This document shows positions 30,691 through 41,503 of a stretch of 64,000 bases of DNA, piece by piece. The position numbers and the translations under genes are program-made. The notes under the pieces were generated by a model. That model made no database searches. It saw only the letters and a list, made by a program, of their open reading frames with translations, and had not been told where the DNA came from. Origin of the DNA: Deltaproteobacteria bacterium (lineage in GTDB: Bacteria; JADJOY01); assembly GCA_016713535.1 (NCBI GenBank), contig JADJOY010000001.1:372001-436000 (forward strand). The letters run 5' to 3'. The number at the start of each line of letters is the position of its first letter. Within the stretch, counting starts at the first letter, position 1.

Positions 30691-31778
30691 GCAGCACGCG
30701 ACCATCCCGCAAGGGCTTCCCGGCCCGGGTCCGTAGCGTGGTCGTGAAGGTCGGCAGCGGTGTCCTGTCGAGCCTCGAACAGGCGGGCGGTCGGAGCGCA
30801 TCCGCAGCCTGGCCGCCGACATGGCCGCGCTCCACGCCAGCGGGCTCGACCTGGTGCTGGTGACGTCCGGCGCTGTCGCTGGCGGCATGGAGAAGCTCGG
30901 CTGGACCGAGCGCCCGCGCGCGATCGCCGAGGTGCAAGCCGCGAGCGCCATCGGCCAGGGCGTGCTCATGCACGCTTACGCGGAGGGCGTTTCGGGCGCA
31001 CGGCATCACGGTCGCGCAGGTGCTGCTCACCCACGGCGACCTGGCCAACCGGGTGCGCTACCTCAACGTCCGCGGCGTGCAGCTGACCTTCGGGGACAAC
31101 GACCGCCTGGCCGCGATGCTGACCGGCGTCGTGGAGGCGGACCTGCTGGTGCTGCTCACGACCTCGGACGGCCTGCACGAGCAGGACCCTCGCCTGCACC
31201 CGGGTTCGCCGCGCCTCGGCTGGGTGGACGAGGTGACCCCCGCCGTCGAGGCTCTGGCGCGCGAGAGCTCGTCGTCGCTGGGCCGGGGCGGCATGGCGAG
31301 CAAGGTCCACGCGTCGCGGATCGCGGGCCGCCTCGGGGTGTGGGTGGTGATCGCCAACGGCCTCAAGCCGGGCCTCCTGCGCGCGGCGGTCGCGGGCGAG
31401 GACGTCGGCACGGTGTTCGTGCCGAGCGGCAAGCGGGTGTCCAGCCGCCAGCACTGGATCGCTTACACCCGCCGCCCTCAGGGCGAGCTCACCATCGACG
31501 ACGGCGCCTTCCGCGCGCTGGTCCAAGACGGCAAGAGCCTGCTGCCCAAAGGGGTGCGCGAGGTGCGTGGCAGGTTCGTTTCGGGGGACGCGGTCAAGGT
31601 GATCGGCCCCGACGGTCGCGAGGTGGCGCGAGGTCTGGCGAGCTACAACGCCGACGAGATCGAGCGTATTCGCGGTCGGCATTCCCGTGAGATCGAGGCG
31701 ATCTTGGGTTACCGTTACACCGACGAGGTGATTCATCGCGATGACCTCGTGCTGACCCTGGACCCGTGGGGAACGTGA
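30687..31778 (+). CDS. proB: Glutamate 5-kinase with PUA domain (frameshifted and internally deleted)
   Basis: First step of proline synthesis, phosphorylating glutamate. Three frames are needed: VVVKVGSGVLSS (30735 region), then LVLVTSGAVAGGMEKLG, then VAQVLLTHGDLANRVRYLN, with shifts near 30790 and 30985. The kinase core continues FGDNDRLAAMLTG and the PUA domain ends SREIEAILGYRYTDEVIHRDD. Between YLN and FGDND the usual stretch with IINENDTV is missing (about 25 residues, junction near 31066-31080), which would remove glutamate- and magnesium-binding residues. Either the consensus is wrong here or the enzyme is dead. It is coupled to obgE and proA. Confidence 0.85.
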
Positions 31779-31786
31779 GTGGTGTC

Positions 31787-33047
<1,261 letters not shown>

Positions 33048-33055
<8 letters not shown>

Positions 33056-33500
33056 ACGTAAGTCGGGCCGTGCCGCCGAGGCGCGACCCAAGGCTCCCGA
33101 AGGCGAAGCGCTGGCGCTCAAGTGCGTCGAGTGGGCCCACGACCGCAAGGCCCTGGACCCGGTCGTGATCGACTTGCGCGGACGCTCGCCCTTCACCGAC
33201 TTCTTCGTGGTGGTGAGCGGTCGCAGCGACCGCCAGGTGAAGGCGATCGTAGAGAGCGTGGTGCAAGGCATGAAGGGCGCGAAAGTCCCCATCATCGGCT
33301 CCGAGGGCGAGTCGCGCGCCCAGTGGGTGCTGGTGGACGCCGGCGACGTCGTGGTGCACGTGTTCTACGCACCGCAGCGCTCGGTCTACGACCTCGAGAG
33401 CTTGTGGTCGGATGCGCCTCGGCTCGCCCTGCCGGATCTGCCCGAGGACCCGGGGAGCGTCGGCCCCGACGCCTTCGACCAGGGCGACCAGGCGCTGTGA
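33048..33500 (+). CDS. rsfS: Ribosome silencing factor RsfS (YbeB/Iojap)
   Basis: 150 residues from GTG 33048. The core VVIDLRGRSPFTDFFVVVSG, RQVKAIVESVVQGMK and VLVDAGDVVVHVFYAPQR is diagnostic. It binds L14 and blocks subunit joining during starvation. The gene normally follows nadD after proA; nadD is not here, so proA and rsfS abut directly. It is followed by rlmH. Confidence 0.93.
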
Positions 33501-33519
33501 TGCGGGGCTCGCCTCGGGC

Positions 33520-34074
33520 GTGAAGATCCAGGTGATCGCCATCGGCGCCACCCGCGAGCCCTTCGTCAAGGAAGGGCTCGCCGAGTACTTGGGTCGGATG
33601 CGCGGTGCCCGCTCGGTCGAGTGGGTGGAGGTCAAAGCCGAGCCCGGCGACCGCGCCGACGGTCGCGCCCGCGAGGCCGAGCGCGCGCTCGCGAAGATCC
33701 CCGCAGGGGCGCTCGTGGTCGCCCTCGACGAGCACGGCGAGACGTCCACGAGCGAGGGCTTCGCGGCCCGGATCGCGAGCGCCGAGCGCGCGGGCGAGCG
33801 CCAGATGACCTTCGTGATCGGCAGCGCTTACGGTCTCGATCCGTCGGTTGCAAGCCGATCGCGCTTCACGTTAAGCCTCTCGCGAATGACGTTCCCGCAC
33901 GAGCTGGTTCGGGTGATGCTCGCCGAGCAGCTCTATCGGGCGTTCCAGATCCAGAGCGGCACGGGGTACCACCATGGCGAGCCGTCGCTCGCCTGCGGTG
34001 AGGGGGCGCCGGTCCGGAAGCCTCCGGCCTCGTCGCACCGATCGGCGCGGCACGCGCGCACGGGGCGGGCATGA
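33520..34074 (+). CDS. rlmH: 23S rRNA pseudouridine-1915 N3-methyltransferase RlmH
   Basis: SPOUT-class methyltransferase acting on Psi1915 of the 70S ribosome. GTG 33520 gives a family-like start (KIQVIAIGATREPF follows). The knot motifs LVVALDEHGE, FVIGSAYGLDPSV and RMTFPHELVRVMLAEQLYRAF are intact. Family members stop near YHRE at about 155 residues; here the frame continues 30 residues beyond YHHGEPSLA, an extension with no family match that may be a tail or the result of a late frameshift. It overlaps the next gene by 4 bases. Confidence 0.88.
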   Translation: MKIQVIAIGATREPFVKEGLAEYLGRMRGARSVEWVEVKAEPGDRADGRAREAERALAKIPAGALVVALDEHGETSTSEGFAARIASAERAGERQMTFVIGSAYGLDPSVASRSRFTLSLSRMTFPHELVRVMLAEQLYRAFQIQSGTGYHHGEPSLACGEGAPVRKPPASSHRSARHARTGRA

Positions 34075-35450
34075 TCAAGCTGATCCGCATCATGGTGGGG
34101 CTCGTCGTCGGCGTGGCGGCGTTCGTCTATCTCTTCTTCTTCGCCAAGTGGAACCCGGAGGTCCTCGGTCACTCGGTGCGGCTCACGCTGTGGAACTACG
34201 AGGCGCCGTTCGAGGTCACCGTCTATCCGGTGCTCGTGCTGGTGGTCGGGGTCGCGATGGTCTTCGCGGTCTCCTACACCGTCGGCTACGTGCCGGCTTG
34301 GCTCGCGCGCGGCAAGGTCGGGCGCGGCGCGCGCAAGGGCCAGGTGGCGATCGACCAGCTCGAGGAGGCGCTCGACCTGGTGGCGCGGAAGGACCCGGCG
34401 CGGGCGCGCAAGGCGCTCGGTCACGCACTCGGCCACCCGCTCACCCACACCGCCAGCCACCTGGCGCTCGCGGATCTGCACCTCGCCGCCGGCCAGCGCG
34501 CCACCGCGCTCGAGCTGCTCGAGGCAGAGCGAGTCGCGAACCCGGCGAGTGTGCGGGTCTCGCTCGCCAAGGCCAAGGTGCTCGAAGCGGACGGGCGTCC
34601 GGCGGAGGCGGCCAGCGAGCTGCGCCGCGCGCTGCGCGAGAGCGGCCCCAGCGTCGGCGTGCTCGAGGCGCTGCGTGACTTGGTCGAGCGCGAGGGCAAC
34701 TGGGAAGAAGCGTACACCACCCAGCAGCACCTCACCCGGCTCTTGCGCGAGGCGAAGAACCCCACCCTCGAGCGGGAAGCGGGGCGCCTCACGTTCCTGC
34801 GCTACGAGGTCGCGCGCCGCCGCATCGACGACGGCAAGGTCGACGACGCGGTCACCGCGCTGCGCGACATCTTGAAGCGCAACCCGGGCTTCGTTCCCGC
34901 CGCCGTCACCCTCGGCGACGCGTTGGTCGCCAAGGGCCAAGAAGGCGACGCCCTCAAGGTGTGGGAGAGGGCTTTCCGCGTCGAGCCGCAGCTCGTGCTG
35001 CTCGACCGTCTCGAGAGCCTGTGTCTCAAGCAGGGCGATCCCGGGCGGGTGGTGAAGATCTACCAAGAGGCGCTCGCACGCGACGCCAAGAATCTCGTGC
35101 TGCGCTTCATGTACGGAAAGTTCTGCCTCAAGCTCGAGATGGTCGACGAGGCTCTCGAGCAGTTCGATCAGATCGAATCGGCGGGTGCCCACTTCCTCGA
35201 GCTCTCGGTGCTCCGGGGCGAGGCGCTTCACCGCCGCAAGAATCTCGACGCCGCTGTCGAGGAGTTCCGCAAGGCGGTGCGGATCGAGGGTCTACGCTAC
35301 GTGTGCCGCAAGTGCGCGACCAGCACCACCACCTGGGGCGCCCGCTGTGAGGCCTGCGGGGAGTGGGACACCTTGCGCAGCGCTGCGCGTCTCGACATCG
35401 AGGCGCAGGAGAAGTCGGTGGCGAGCGTCGGTCCGCTTCCCACGGTGTGA
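34071..35450 (+). CDS. LapA/LapB-like membrane TPR protein with C-terminal metal-binding knuckle
   Basis: 459 residues. The first 80 hold two hydrophobic segments (IMVGLVVGVAAFVYLFFF, VLVLVVGVAMVFAVSYTV) with a LapA/DUF1049-like loop between them. A long TPR array follows (PARARKALGHALGHPLTHTA, VDDAVTALRDILKRNPGFVP and others). The C-terminus CRKCATSTTTWGARCEACGE has the four Cys of the LapB rubredoxin-like domain. LapB controls LpxC turnover in proteobacteria, and LapA is its partner; here both appear in one chain, anchored in the inner membrane. The target is inferred from the family. Confidence 0.8.
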   Translation: MIKLIRIMVGLVVGVAAFVYLFFFAKWNPEVLGHSVRLTLWNYEAPFEVTVYPVLVLVVGVAMVFAVSYTVGYVPAWLARGKVGRGARKGQVAIDQLEEALDLVARKDPARARKALGHALGHPLTHTASHLALADLHLAAGQRATALELLEAERVANPASVRVSLAKAKVLEADGRPAEAASELRRALRESGPSVGVLEALRDLVEREGNWEEAYTTQQHLTRLLREAKNPTLEREAGRLTFLRYEVARRRIDDGKVDDAVTALRDILKRNPGFVPAAVTLGDALVAKGQEGDALKVWERAFRVEPQLVLLDRLESLCLKQGDPGRVVKIYQEALARDAKNLVLRFMYGKFCLKLEMVDEALEQFDQIESAGAHFLELSVLRGEALHRRKNLDAAVEEFRKAVRIEGLRYVCRKCATSTTTWGARCEACGEWDTLRSAARLDIEAQEKSVASVGPLPTV

Positions 35451-35538
35451 TCCCCGGGCGGCGGGCGCGCCGCTCGACCGCTGTGGCGCCGAGGCCCGCC
35501 GGGCGCTCGGCGCGCCGCTTGCTCTCGGCTCGCGAACC

Positions 35539-36261
35539 ATGCGCGCGCTGCTCGCCGACCTCTGGGCCTTGGTGCTGCCCGCCGCGTGCCACCTGTGCGG
35601 CGCCACCGGAGCCGGAATCCGCGGGCCGTTGTGCGCCGATTGCCTCGCCGCGGTTCCGCGGCTCGCGGTGCGGGTGTGCCGCGTGTGCGGGGTGCCACGC
35701 CCGGGCGCCCGGGAGCTCTGTGCGACGTGCAGGGCGCAGCCGCGGCGCTTCCACCGCGCCCGCGCCGTCGCACCCTACGTCGGGACCGTTCACACGCTCA
35801 TCCAGCGCTACAAGTACGACCGCGTCCATGCGCTGGCGGCGCCGCTCGTCGAGCTGCTCGTCGCCCGGGATCCGTTCGCCGCGGAGCGCCCCGATGCCGT
35901 CGTGGCGGTGCCGCTCGCGCCCGCGCGGCTCAGGCACCGTGGGTTCAACCAGGCCGCGCTCCTGGCGCGCGGGTATGCGCGCGCCAGGGGCCTGCGATAC
36001 GTGCCGCGAGCGCTCGCGCGCCGCGCCGCCGCCACGACACAGGCGGCTTCGTCACGCGCCGCGCGGCGTCGCAACGTGAGCGGGGCGTTCCGGGTGGCGC
36101 GCCCACGCGCCATCTCCGGTGGCGCGGTGCTTCTGGTCGACGATGTCGTCACCACGTGCGCCACCGCCGACGCCTGCGCGGCGGCGCTGCGCCAGGCGGG
36201 GGCTCGGCGAGTCGACGTGCTGGCGGTCGCTCGCACCGGGGTCGGCGAACCTCCTCTGTGA
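35539..36261 (+). CDS. comF: ComF-family amidophosphoribosyltransferase-like protein
   Basis: 240 residues from ATG 35539. An N-terminal zinc-ribbon-like region with paired Cys (CHLCGATG, CADC, CRVCGVPR, CATC) is followed by a PRTase domain with the PRPP loop VLLVDDVVTTCATADAC. ComF (GntX/ComFC) proteins take part in natural transformation or in DNA handling. It starts 88 bases after the LapAB-like stop, with no obvious signals in between. Reading frame intact. Confidence 0.88.
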   Translation: MRALLADLWALVLPAACHLCGATGAGIRGPLCADCLAAVPRLAVRVCRVCGVPRPGARELCATCRAQPRRFHRARAVAPYVGTVHTLIQRYKYDRVHALAAPLVELLVARDPFAAERPDAVVAVPLAPARLRHRGFNQAALLARGYARARGLRYVPRALARRAAATTQAASSRAARRRNVSGAFRVARPRAISGGAVLLVDDVVTTCATADACAAALRQAGARRVDVLAVARTGVGEPPL

Positions 36262-36341
36262 GCCGCGTCTCACCCCGGCGACGACGCTTACCTCCCGCGT
36301 CGGCCGAGCGTGCAAAACGCACGGCGGACGATCGATCCGCC

Positions 36342-36371
36342 TTGACATCGCCGGGCCTGGGGTGGTACCTG
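36342..36371 (+). promoter_or_regulatory. Possible sigma-70-type promoter before the DUF4398 lipoprotein
   Basis: TTGACA at 36342-36347 and TACCTG at 36366-36371 with an 18-base spacer, about 48 bases upstream of the start codon of the DUF4398 gene. The -35 is consensus; the -10 is weak. Confidence 0.4.
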
Positions 36372-36418
36372 CAACCACGCTCGATGTCCCCGAAAAAATT
36401 GGGAAAGACGAGGTTTCC

Positions 36419-36883
36419 GTGACGCGCACTCGAATCTGGGCCGTGGCCCTCACGTGTCTCGCGGCGCTCCCCGGCTGTTACTACTTCGAAGCGCAGGACG
36501 CGCTCGGTACCGCCGAGAGCGCTTTCGAGTCGGCCAAGACCCAGGGTCTCGAACAGTCGAACCCGTACCAGTTCTATCTCGGCCAGAGCTACCTCGATCG
36601 CGCGCGCATCGAGAACAAGGAGTCCGACTTTGCGTCGGCCCGCGATTTCGCGCGCAAGTCTCAGGCACACCTGAGCGGTGCGCTGGCGATCCCGGCCCCC
36701 GCGGCCGCCGTCGGCGCCGTGATCCCGCCGGCCGAGACCGCGCCGTCCGCGAGCGCACCGGCGGCACCGACGACCGGCAGCGGCGACATGGAGGTCACCC
36801 CGGTGGCCCCGCCGCCGGCGCCTCCCGCCGCGCCGCGTGAGCCGGAGCTTGTCGTCCAGCCCGAGCCCGAGAACGGTAAGTGA
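36419..36883 (+). CDS. DUF4398-family lipoprotein
   Basis: 154 residues from GTG 36419, preceded by a GAGG-type ribosome-binding site. The signal peptide VALTCLAALPGCYYFE has a lipobox (LPGC). A helical DUF4398-like region (AQDALGTAESAFESAKTQGL) and a Pro/Ala-rich tail follow. DUF4398 lipoproteins usually precede OmpA-family genes and may link envelope layers; this one does. Its stop overlaps the earliest start of the OmpA gene. Confidence 0.82.
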   Translation: MTRTRIWAVALTCLAALPGCYYFEAQDALGTAESAFESAKTQGLEQSNPYQFYLGQSYLDRARIENKESDFASARDFARKSQAHLSGALAIPAPAAAVGAVIPPAETAPSASAPAAPTTGSGDMEVTPVAPPPAPPAAPREPELVVQPEPENGK

Positions 36884-36939
36884 AGGCTTCGCCCGTCCAA
36901 CCTCCCAACGACGTCGAACGCGACGACGAGGACAGTCGA

Positions 36940-37764
36940 ATGAGTCGCATGAGCAGCACTCTCGTATTCCGGGCGAAGACCACGCGCGTGACCTCCGTCA
37001 TCGGTGGCGTCGTCGCGCTGCTGATCGCGTCCGCCGTGCTGGTGGGCTCGGGCGGCTGCACCAACGCCGGGCTCATGAAGTCGCAGGCCGACGACCTCTC
37101 GCGCGAGCTCGAGCAGCTCAAGGCGCAGCAGGCCGAGCGGTGTGCGCCACGCGAGATGGCGACCGCCGAGTCGAACCTCGACTTCTTCGACGAAGAGTAC
37201 GCCGAGCGCGACTACTGGGAAGCGCAGGACGCGCTCGCGGTGGCGAAGGAGAATGCCAAGAAGGCCCAGGAGCAGCTCGTGAGCTGCGCCGACCGCGATC
37301 ACGACGGCATCCTCGACGTCGACGACCTGTGCCCCGACGACCCCGAGACCGTGAACGGCTACCGGGACGAGGATGGGTGCCCCGACGCGGTGCCGTCGGC
37401 GCCCGCGCCGCTGGTCTCCGGCCCGGTCGATTTCCACGTCCGCCAGTCGGTCTACTTCGACACCGCCAAGCACGTGCTCACGCCCGAATCGCAGCACATC
37501 GTGCGCGAGGCGGTGCGGCAGATCCGCGAGGATCCGCACATGATGCTGGTTGCCGAGGGCAACACGGATAGCGTCGGCTCGGACGCCTCGAACCAGCGGC
37601 TCAGCATCGACCGCGCCAAGGCGGTGAAGGCCGAGCTGGTCGCCGCGGGTATCGATCCCGGCCGGATCGAGGTGGTCGGCTTCGGCGAGACGCGGCCGAT
37701 CGCCACCAACGCGACACCGGACGGCCGCGCCCAGAACCGACGCGTGGACCTGCGCTCGAAGTAA
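36940..37764 (+). CDS. OmpA-family lipoprotein with type-3 repeat
   Basis: 274 residues from ATG 36940, chosen for the GAGGA ribosome-binding site eight bases upstream; a GTG at 36880 would extend it by 20 polar residues. The signal LIASAVLVGSGGC has a lipobox-like end. A coiled region (LSRELEQLKAQQAERC) is followed by a calcium-binding thrombospondin type-3 repeat (DRDHDGILDVDDLCPDD) and a C-terminal OmpA peptidoglycan-binding domain (YFDTAKHVLTPESQHIV, ending NRRVDLRSK). It probably anchors the outer envelope to the wall, as DUF4398 partner. Confidence 0.88.
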   Translation: MSRMSSTLVFRAKTTRVTSVIGGVVALLIASAVLVGSGGCTNAGLMKSQADDLSRELEQLKAQQAERCAPREMATAESNLDFFDEEYAERDYWEAQDALAVAKENAKKAQEQLVSCADRDHDGILDVDDLCPDDPETVNGYRDEDGCPDAVPSAPAPLVSGPVDFHVRQSVYFDTAKHVLTPESQHIVREAVRQIREDPHMMLVAEGNTDSVGSDASNQRLSIDRAKAVKAELVAAGIDPGRIEVVGFGETRPIATNATPDGRAQNRRVDLRSK

Positions 37765-37795
37765 ACGGTCGCACGCCACGGCGCGTCGCGCGAGT

Positions 37796-37828
37796 GGCCC
37801 CGTCGCCGGGTGGCGACGGGGCCTTTTT
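37796..37828 (+). terminator. Rho-independent terminator after the OmpA gene
   Basis: Twelve-bp perfect stem, GGCCCCGTCGCC with its complement, four-base GGGT loop, then TTTTT. It lies 32 bases after the stop and is one of the clearest terminators in the window. Confidence 0.88.
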
Positions 37829-37914
37829 CGCGTATGGTGGCCCGATCGCCCGAGCGCGTGTCAGCGCGCGCTCGACGGCCCCTCGATCTCGACCGTTCCC
37901 CGCGTCACGCGCCC

Positions 37915-40765
37915 ATGACCCTTCCTTCACCGCTCGCGCGCCCGCTCCTGCCCGGGCGGTACGTGGCCCTCGACTTCGAGACCACGGGGCTCAGCTCGAG
38001 CCGGGACCGGATCATGGACATCGGCGCGGTCGAGTGTATCGACGGCGAGATCGCCCGGACCTATCGCACGCTGGTGAAGCCGGGGCTCGCGATCCCGGCT
38101 GCGATCACGCGCCTGACCGGGATCGACGAGGCGATGGTCGCAGCCGCGCCGACCTTCGATCAGGTCGCCCCCGAGCTGCTGGCCTTCCTCGGTGACTCGC
38201 CGATCCTCGCCCACAACGCCCGCTTCGAGCGCGAGTTCCTGACCGCCGCGCTCGGACGCGAGATCCCCAACCCGTACCTCGACACGCTCGAGCTCGCCGG
38301 GCTGGTGCGTGGATCCGACGTGCGCCGCAGCCTCGGCCACCTCGCGCGTGTCTACGAGGTGCGCGATCACGAGGTCCACCGTGGGCTCGAGGACGCGCTC
38401 GACTGCCTGCAGGTGACGCTCGCGGTACTGAGCTCGGTGATCGAGCACCGCCGGCGCGGCTTCGTCGAGCGCGTGCTCTCGATCCTGGGTGGTACCCGGT
38501 GGGGCTGGATCCCAGTGTTCGAGCGCTTGCGCGAAGCGGTCGAGCGCCGCCCCGTCGCCGCCGGTCGCGGTGTCGTCGCGCGCCGTCGAGCAGCGCGACG
38601 AACCCGACACCTACGCTCCGGTCGCCCCCGGCGACGTGCGGAGCGCGTTCGCCGGGTCGGGCGAGCTCGCGGCGGAGCTCGGCGCGTGGGAGCCGCGACC
38701 CCAGCAGCTCGAGATGGCGCTCGCGGTGGGGGAGGCGCTCTCGGCGGGCCAGTCGCTGATGATCGAGGCGCCGACTGGCGTCGGCAAGAGCCTCGCGTAC
38801 CTGGTGCCGGCGGCGCTCTTCGCGCGCGCCAACGGGGTGCGCGTGGTGATCGCCACCCACACCCGCAACCTCCAGGACCAGCTCGCCGGTCAGGAGCTGC
38901 CGCGGGCGCGCGCCGCGGTCGGCGGTGAGCTGGTGTGGGCGGTCCTCAAAGGGCAGGAGAACTACCTGTGCACGCGTCGGGCGCTGAGCTGGCTCGACGC
39001 GCCGCCCGAGGTCACCGAGGGCGAGACCGAGCGCCTCCTGCGCGCCTACGCCGCGTCGTTCCTCGAGCTCACCACCGACGGCGACCTGGAGCGGTTCATG
39101 CCCTGGCACTCGATCCAGGGGCCGGCGGCCGCGCGCGTCGTCGATCGCATCCGCTCCACCGCCGCGTCGTGCTCGGGGAGTGCCTGCCGGCGCGGCGACG
39201 GCTGCTTCTACCAACACGCGCTGCGCGACGCACACGCCGCGGACGTGATCGTCACCAATCACGCGCTCGCGCTCTTGTGGCCCGAGCGTTACCCGACCAC
39301 GCGCAACCTGATCGTGGACGAGGCGCACGGGCTCGAGGATGCGGCGACCAGCCGGTGGTCGGCGGTGTTCGACCCGTGGGCGCTGGCGCGGCTCTTCGAC
39401 GAGCTCCTCGGCAAGGGCAAGAGCCGCGGCCTCCTCGATGGCGCCGCGCGGGTGGCGCGCACGCTCCCTCCCGACGAGGCCGGTGCTGGCGAGCGCGCCG
39501 ACGCCTGGCTCGCGCGGGCGCGCTCCGCGGCGCAGCGCGCGGCCGCCGCAGTGGGACCGATCCGCTTCACCGCCGAGCGGCTGCTCTACGAAGGCGGCGT
39601 GAAGGGCACCGGAGGAGGGCGCAAGACGCTGCGCCTGACGGCCGCGGTGCGCGCGCTCGCCACCCACGGCGACCTCGCCCAGCGCTCGGCCGACTGGGTC
39701 GCCGTGGTGGGTGCCTTGCTGCGCGAGGTCTCGGGGATGATCGACTGGCTCGGCTTCGGTGGGCCGGGCGAGGGCCAGGCGCGCGAGCTCGCCAGCATCG
39801 CGGTGCCCCTCGAGGCCGCGAGCACGCTGCTCGACGCCGCGTTCGGTGAGCAAGGTGACGCGGGCTACGTGCACTGGATCGAGGTCGAGGACCAGCGCGG
39901 CACGCGCACCCAGCGCATCCACCGCGCGCCGGTGTCGGTCGCCGACCTGGTGCTCGAGAACCTGTTCGGCCGCTTCCGCTCGGTGGTCCTCACCTCGGCG
40001 ACGCTCTCGCTCGGGGCCGAGGGGCCGGGCGCCTACGTGGCGCGCCGGCTCGGCTTCGATCGTCTCCCCGCGGAGAAGAGGGCACCCTTCCTGGGGCTCG
40101 CGAGCCCGTTCGATCTTGCGCACCAGATGGTGCTCGGCATCCCCGACGACTTGGCCGACGTCAACGCCGGCGAGCCCTTCGTGGCGGACGTCACGCGGGT
40201 GCTGGCGGACGTCACCCGCACCCTCGGCGGGCGCACCCTGGCTCTCTTCGCCGCCAACCGCCGTCGCGACCAGGTCGGCGAGCGCCTCGACAAGGCGCTG
40301 CGCGACGATCACATCGAGGTGCTGGTGCAGGGGCCGGGCGGGGGACGCGATCGGCTGGTGCAGGCGCTGCGCGAGGGCGGCCGCAAGGTGGTGCTCGGCT
40401 CGCGCAGCTTGTGGGAAGGGGTCGACGTGCCCGGCAACGTGCTCTCGTGCGTGGTGATCGAGCGGCTGCCGTTCGACTTCCCCGGCGAGCCGCTCCACCA
40501 GGCCCGCGAAGAGGCGGTGCGTGAGGGCGGCGGAGATGCGTTCGAGGACTTCACGCTGCCGCGCGCGCTGCTGCGCTTCCAGCAGGGCGTGGGACGGCTG
40601 GTGCGCAGCCGCACCGATCGCGGCATCGTGTTGCTCTTGCAGAGCAATCTGATGAAGCGCAGCTACGCGCGGCGCGTGATCGACGCGCTCCCCGGTGTGC
40701 AGGTCCTGACCGGCGCCTGGAGCGAGATCCACGCCCAGCTCGAGCACTTCACCGACCCGGCGTAG
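37915..40765 (+). CDS. DnaQ-like exonuclease fused to DinG-type helicase (frameshifted)
   Basis: About 950 residues. Start ATG 37915 (MTLPSPLARPLLPGRYVALD). The exonuclease domain has DFETTG (Exo I), HNARFEREF (Exo II) and HRGLEDALDC (Exo III). The helicase has Walker A EAPTGVGKSLAYL, DEAH box VDEAHGLEDAA, four Cys of an XPD-like iron-sulfur site (NYLCTRR, CSGSACRRGDGC) and motif VI QGVGRLVRSRTDRG. The two parts are in different frames with the shift near 38545-38585, in a CG-rich linker. Fusion of a 3-prime exonuclease to DinG is known from Firmicutes. Role: helicase repair of unusual DNA or R-loops. Confidence 0.87.
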
Positions 40766-41119
40766 CGGCGCTCCAACGGCGTCGCGAGGGACCGCGATGG
40801 CGTTCACGCCGCGGTCGAGTGCTGGCGGCCGACGGAGCGGCCGCGCACGAGGCCACTCGAGCCTGCTCGAGCGGCTGGAGCGTCGGTGCTCCGTCACCGA
40901 CCCGCACCACCGTCGGACGTATCCGCGTCGCCGCTGACTTCGCCGGGACGGTCGATCCCGGTCTGGAGGGCCCGGCTCCGGCGGGCCGCCGCCGCCGAGG
41001 GCGGGGGCGGGCCCCGCCCCTTCGAGATCGACGCAGGCGCCGGAGGGGCACGCGCCGCGTGCCCGGCGAGGCGCGATGGCGTGCGCGTGGCACCGTTCGT
41101 CGATCTCTGTCCTGCGTCG
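40766..41119. other. Intergenic region with inverted-repeat motifs
   Basis: 354 bases between the dinG-like and the small membrane gene. No gene is supported. It carries the motif GCGAGGGACCGCG (40784-40796), a reverse-orientation copy of the dispersed element at 59147-59230 (40824-40846: GGCGGCCGACGGAGCGGCC...) and short palindromes such as CGAGCCTGCTCG. Long open frames seen here are GC-driven artefacts. Confidence 0.5.
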
Positions 41120-41407
41120 TCAGCGGCCTCGCGCACGCCACCGAGAGATGAGAAGGCGCAGCGAGTGGACGAGCGGCACGATCAGAAACGCAACCAGTAC
41201 AGCGCGTTCCTGCTCAGCTCTCCATTCGAGCCCGCAGATCGAGACGTAGACCGGCCCGCGCAAAACCGGAACCGCCCCCGTCGTGAACACGAACATCGCT
41301 TTGGCGAGGAAGAGCGAGCCCCCTACCACGTACGCCACGATCGCGAAGGTCAGCGCGACGATCGCGAAGCTGCTTCGAACGCTGGGTACGCCGATCGCGT
41401 TCTTCAT
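41120..41407 (-). CDS. Small membrane protein of unknown function
   Basis: 95 residues from ATG 41407 (MKNAIGVPSVRSSFAIVALT). Three hydrophobic stretches are visible (AIVALTFAIVAYVVGGSLF, AMFVFTTGAVPVL, AVLVAFLIVPLVHSL) and a basic tail (RWRARGR). No family is recognised. It stands alone and divergent from the MFS gene. Open frame and hydrophobic profile make a real small membrane protein plausible, but not certain. Confidence 0.5.
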   Translation of the reverse strand: MKNAIGVPSVRSSFAIVALTFAIVAYVVGGSLFLAKAMFVFTTGAVPVLRGPVYVSICGLEWRAEQERAVLVAFLIVPLVHSLRLLISRWRARGR

Positions 41408-41503
41408 CGCCTCGAATCGTACGTCACGGTGTGCGTCGCGGGCACCGCGACGCGTCCAGCGCAGATCCGCTCGGTCGGGTGGGCTTTTGGATATGTTGCG
41501 CGG

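Noticed and set aside
33970-34074. Extra tail of RlmH as a new domain
   Set aside because: Thirty low-complexity residues overlapping the next gene; more likely read-through or a late frameshift.
38105-40897. Minus-strand open frame of 930 codons
   Set aside because: It lies opposite the DnaQ-DinG gene, has no family motifs and reflects high GC.
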